Source: Paratrimastix pyriformis
Lineage: Eukaryota > Preaxostyla > Paratrimastigidae
Assembly (NCBI GenBank): GCA_027972325.1
Contig: JAPMOS010000017.1
Location: forward strand, 62,001 to 126,000
DNA length: 64,000 nucleotides
Direction of reading: 5' to 3'
In this document: positions 61,372-64,000 of the stretch, piece by piece
How the letters are laid out: each line of letters starts with the position of its first letter
Numbering within the stretch: the first letter of the stretch is position 1
Translations under genes and position numbers: made by a program
The notes under the pieces: model-generated
The model's database searches: none
The model's input: only the letters and a program-made list of their open reading frames with translations
Told to the model about the DNA's origin: nothing

Positions 61372-64000
61372 ATGACTGCTGCTCTCCAACAGTTCCAACT
61401 TGAGTCGGACGCTTTTTGCGATCTTTTCCCCGACTTCCGTTGTGGTTTGTCTTTTCCGTTTGAACACTTTCCTCACAACTCAATGGTGATTCTTGCCAGC
61501 GATTTGTCTTGCCATGTTTCACGAACCGATTGTCGTTTGTCCCAACGGACACACGTTTTGCAAGAGTTGCATCGCAGCCCTCAGGCAAGCTGACGGCCTT
61601 GCTCGTCGTTCTTCGCACTGCCCTGCATGTCGGGTCGATATTTCTCTTATGCAAGATTATTCAAATCGTCTGCATCAGATTTTTTTCCCCTCATATCTTC
61701 ATCATCCGGCTGTAGTCGTTGCCCAGCAGGTGATTGACGGGATTTTTCTCCCACGCAATGACTCGGAGCGCCCTCCGTCGATTGATGGAATCTATGGGGC
61801 ATATTCTTTCCCCCTTCTCCAAACGATCGCAACCATTTCCCACCGACTGGTAACCTCCGGCGGTATCCAACTCGTCACTGCCTTCAGCCAAACCGGCGAG
61901 GTGCTTCATGTCAGATTGGAACTTTCCGCCGCCCAGAACATTCTGCCCAGACTGCAGCAATATCGGGTGCTCTGGCGGCTGGCGGTTCCCAGCCCGGACG
62001 GGTCCGAGGCTCCCGCTGTCCACGGTCTGCCCTTGGGAGCAGCGGGCGGCCTTCACCACCTCTGCGGTAGCCTTCACCCACGACCTCGCCATCAACGGGT
62101 GCCTGCTGGCTGGTCTGCAACGATCCGCGTCGGTCTCTGTCCCCGGTCCGCCCCAGCCGCCCTGCCCCGGTCGCTTCACCTCCACGTTCGTCTAGTCCCG
62201 CTGCGGCCCGGCCAGCAGGGCTCCCTCGATGGGTACCTGGTGCCGCTGCTGCCGGACCACCAGCCGCCCACATGGGCCCACGGTCTGGCTCGCCTCTGGC
62301 CCCTCGTCTGCCCCCGCCGGTCGGTGCCCGTTCGTCTGACACTTAGCTGTGCTGCGCTGCGCTGTGCTGTGCTGGTCTCTCCTGGGGCGTGACGTGCCGA
62401 TCTGCAGTGGGCCTGCTGGAGCGCATCTGGGGCCTGGTCGACCACCGGCCATCCCCCCAAGCCACGGCGGGCGACGGTGGCGTCCCGTTGCCGCGAGGCT
62501 GCCCGCTGCCCGGCCCCCCGGCCCCCACGGCCTGTCCCCGGGCGGACCAGCTGGGCGAGGCCCTCCGAGCGGCCCTGCCCCTGCTGACCTGCCCGCCCCT
62601 GCGGGCCGCCCTCCTCGGTCCGCGCCGCCCTATCCATTCCCCTTCCTCGCTCCCTCCGTCCCCACCCATGACATTGTGCCGCCCTCCCTCCTCCCGCGTC
62701 TCGCTCCTCATCGCCCGTCTGTCCCGCCCGCCTGCTTTTCCATCCAGGCATCCTCTCGGCCGCCGTGGCACGTCCGTGCCTCTTCCTGGCGGCCTGCCCC
62801 CCCGCCAGCCCCCCGAGGGCCCTGGCCAGCAGCGCCAGCCGGGTCCCCGCCGCCGCCGCCGCGGCCAGCGAGCCCTCCATCGACCTGCCGGCCCTGCTGC
62901 TGCCCCCGCCGCCCCGCTTTGGGCGGCCCCCGCTCAGCCTGCAGAGCGTGGCCGTGGCCGCGCAGCCCCCGCCCAGCCGGGCGGCGCCAACCCTGCGATG
63001 GGTCTCACTCGGCCAGCTGCTGGCCACCCTGCCCGTGGGCAGCCATCACGGGGCCCGGCCCCTGGCGGCCACCCTGGTGGAGGCCCACCTCGCCGAGGCC
63101 CTGCGGGGGCTCCCAGTGGGCGGCCGGCTGACGGCTCCCGAGCGGGCCGCCCTCGAGCGCATCACGGGCCTGCCTGGACTGGCCCTGGTCCGTCAGGCCC
63201 GCCCCGGCCTTGGCCGCGAGCATCACGTCCCCTCCCCGCCCCCGCCCCCGCCCTTCGCAGACCCTCCAAGGGCTGGAGGCCGCCATGCCGGTGCTGCCCG
63301 ACGCTCCGTCGCTCCCCCCGGTCGCACCGGGCGGCCCATGCAGCGCCCTCTTCCCCGGCCCGCCCAGTGCCCCGCCTGCCCGCCTGCCGCCGCGGGCGGC
63401 TCCCAAGAGCGCCGCCCCGCCCCCCGACGACCTCACCGCCCCGCTGCGCCTGGAGCGCGACCGGGCCCGTGACGAGGTCTGCCTTCGCCACCCCTCCCCG
63501 TTGCGGGGGGCGCCAGTGGGCCGGGCTCGGCCACCCCTCACGGCCTGCTTGCCTGGGCTTGGGCCTCGCTGACAGGCTGCCGCGAGCGCCCGTGCCCTGC
63601 GCCAGCTGCGGGGCGACCTTGACGACGCCCGGGAGGAGCTCCGGCGCCACCGCCAGGCCGCGGCGGCCCACCGGAGCGAGTTGGACCAGGCCCGCACACA
63701 GGGGGCCGCCCTGGTGACCCAGCTGGCGGACCTCCGCCAGGCGGGCCGCGACCAGGAGGCCCAGCTGGACCAATGGCGCGCCCTGGTGGAGGAAGCCCGC
63801 CGCCAGCTGGAGGAGGTCCGGCTGCAGGTCCTCGCCGAGAGCCGCCAGGCCCGCGACCACCGCGCCCGGCTCGAGGGGGCCCTGGGCCAGGCACGCGCCC
63901 AGGCCGAGCAGGCACGCATGGCCGCCGAGGACGCCCGGGTCCAGGGGGCCCGCGCCGTGGAGGCCGCCCTGGCCGCGGCCCGGCAGGTGCTCGCCGAGGA
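61372..64000 (+). CDS. RING-finger / coiled-coil protein (continues past right edge)
   Basis: ATG 61372 (MTAALQQFQLESDAFCDLF) is joined through an intron (61445-61499, GTTTGT...AG) to complete a RING: RCAICLAMFHEPIVVCPNG, HTFCKSCIAAL, HCPACRV (C3HC4). RINGs of this type bind E2 enzymes, so an E3 ubiquitin ligase role is likely. The frame continues through QVIDGIFLPRND and LSAAQNILPRLQQYR. Several GC-rich exons follow (a TAVAFTHDLAINGCLLAGLQ block about 62060-62120, and an Ala/Pro/Leu-rich region to about 63475). An intron starting GTCTGC (about 63478) and ending CTGACAG (63575) leads into a long coiled coil (LRQLRGDLDDAREELRRH and onward) that runs off the window. RING plus coiled coil recalls TRIM-like proteins, but no B-box is visible. 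Middle exon borders are uncertain. Confidence 0.65.

Overview
This window looks like nuclear DNA from a GC-rich, intron-dense unicellular eukaryote using the standard genetic code (TAA, TAG and TGA all serve as stops). Most genes are clear eukaryotic orthologues: WDR11, YIPF3, a WNK kinase, Sm protein G, the spliceosomal helicase BRR2/SNRNP200, PHD and RING proteins and a U-box protein. The genes are packed tightly and cut by many introns, mostly 45-110 nt, although several carry long tandem repeats. A flagellate protist such as a metamonad of the Preaxostyla type is my best guess, but the sequence does not prove it. Every intron I could pin down by protein homology starts with an unusual 5' splice site, mainly GTCYGY (GTCCGC, GTCTGT), instead of GTRAGT, and ends in AG. 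Reading that signal joins the frames of many genes here.

Layout, left to right. 1-1231 (-) is a partial paralogue of the next gene. 1417-7201 (-) is a U-box protein with ubiquitin-like-looking C-terminal repeats. 7518-7697 (-) is an unassigned exon. 7799-11552 (-) is an intron-bearing hAT-type transposase gene. 12060-13437 (+) is the 3' part of a LINE with a restriction-like endonuclease. 13714-14834 (-) is YIPF3, fully resolved into 5 exons. 15032-22998 (-) is WDR11. 23217-26706 (+) is a Pro/Ser/Ala-rich protein. 26973-27358 is a 14-bp minisatellite. 27731-34510 (-) is a WNK kinase with a very long tail. 34869-36969 (+) is a coiled-coil protein.

Continuing: 37179-37682 (-) is SmG, fully resolved into 5 exons. 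37770-43091 (+) is a membrane protein made of a cathepsin B-like domain that lacks its catalytic Cys, then Kre9-like, PSI, CUB and IPT/TIG domains, a TM segment and a basic tail. 43462-55682 (-) is BRR2, with a 2,662-nt intron made almost wholly of an 8-bp satellite. 56019-57560 (-) is a PHD-finger, polyQ protein. 57620-60099 is a complete-looking pogo-like transposon with 47-bp inverted repeats and an intron-bearing transposase. 60199-61257 (-) is a histidine phosphatase, fully resolved into 7 exons. 61372 to the window end (+) is a RING/coiled-coil protein.

Genes often lie in divergent pairs with short shared spacers (WDR11/Pro-rich, WNK/coiled-coil, SmG/cathepsin-like, phosphatase/RING). 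Two genes encode spliceosome parts (SmG, BRR2) and two encode Golgi/TGN trafficking factors (YIPF3, WDR11), but nothing indicates that these neighbours form a functional cluster. Most tandem repeats sit inside introns, and nearly every large gene carries its own distinct repeat. No tRNA, rRNA or CRISPR was seen.
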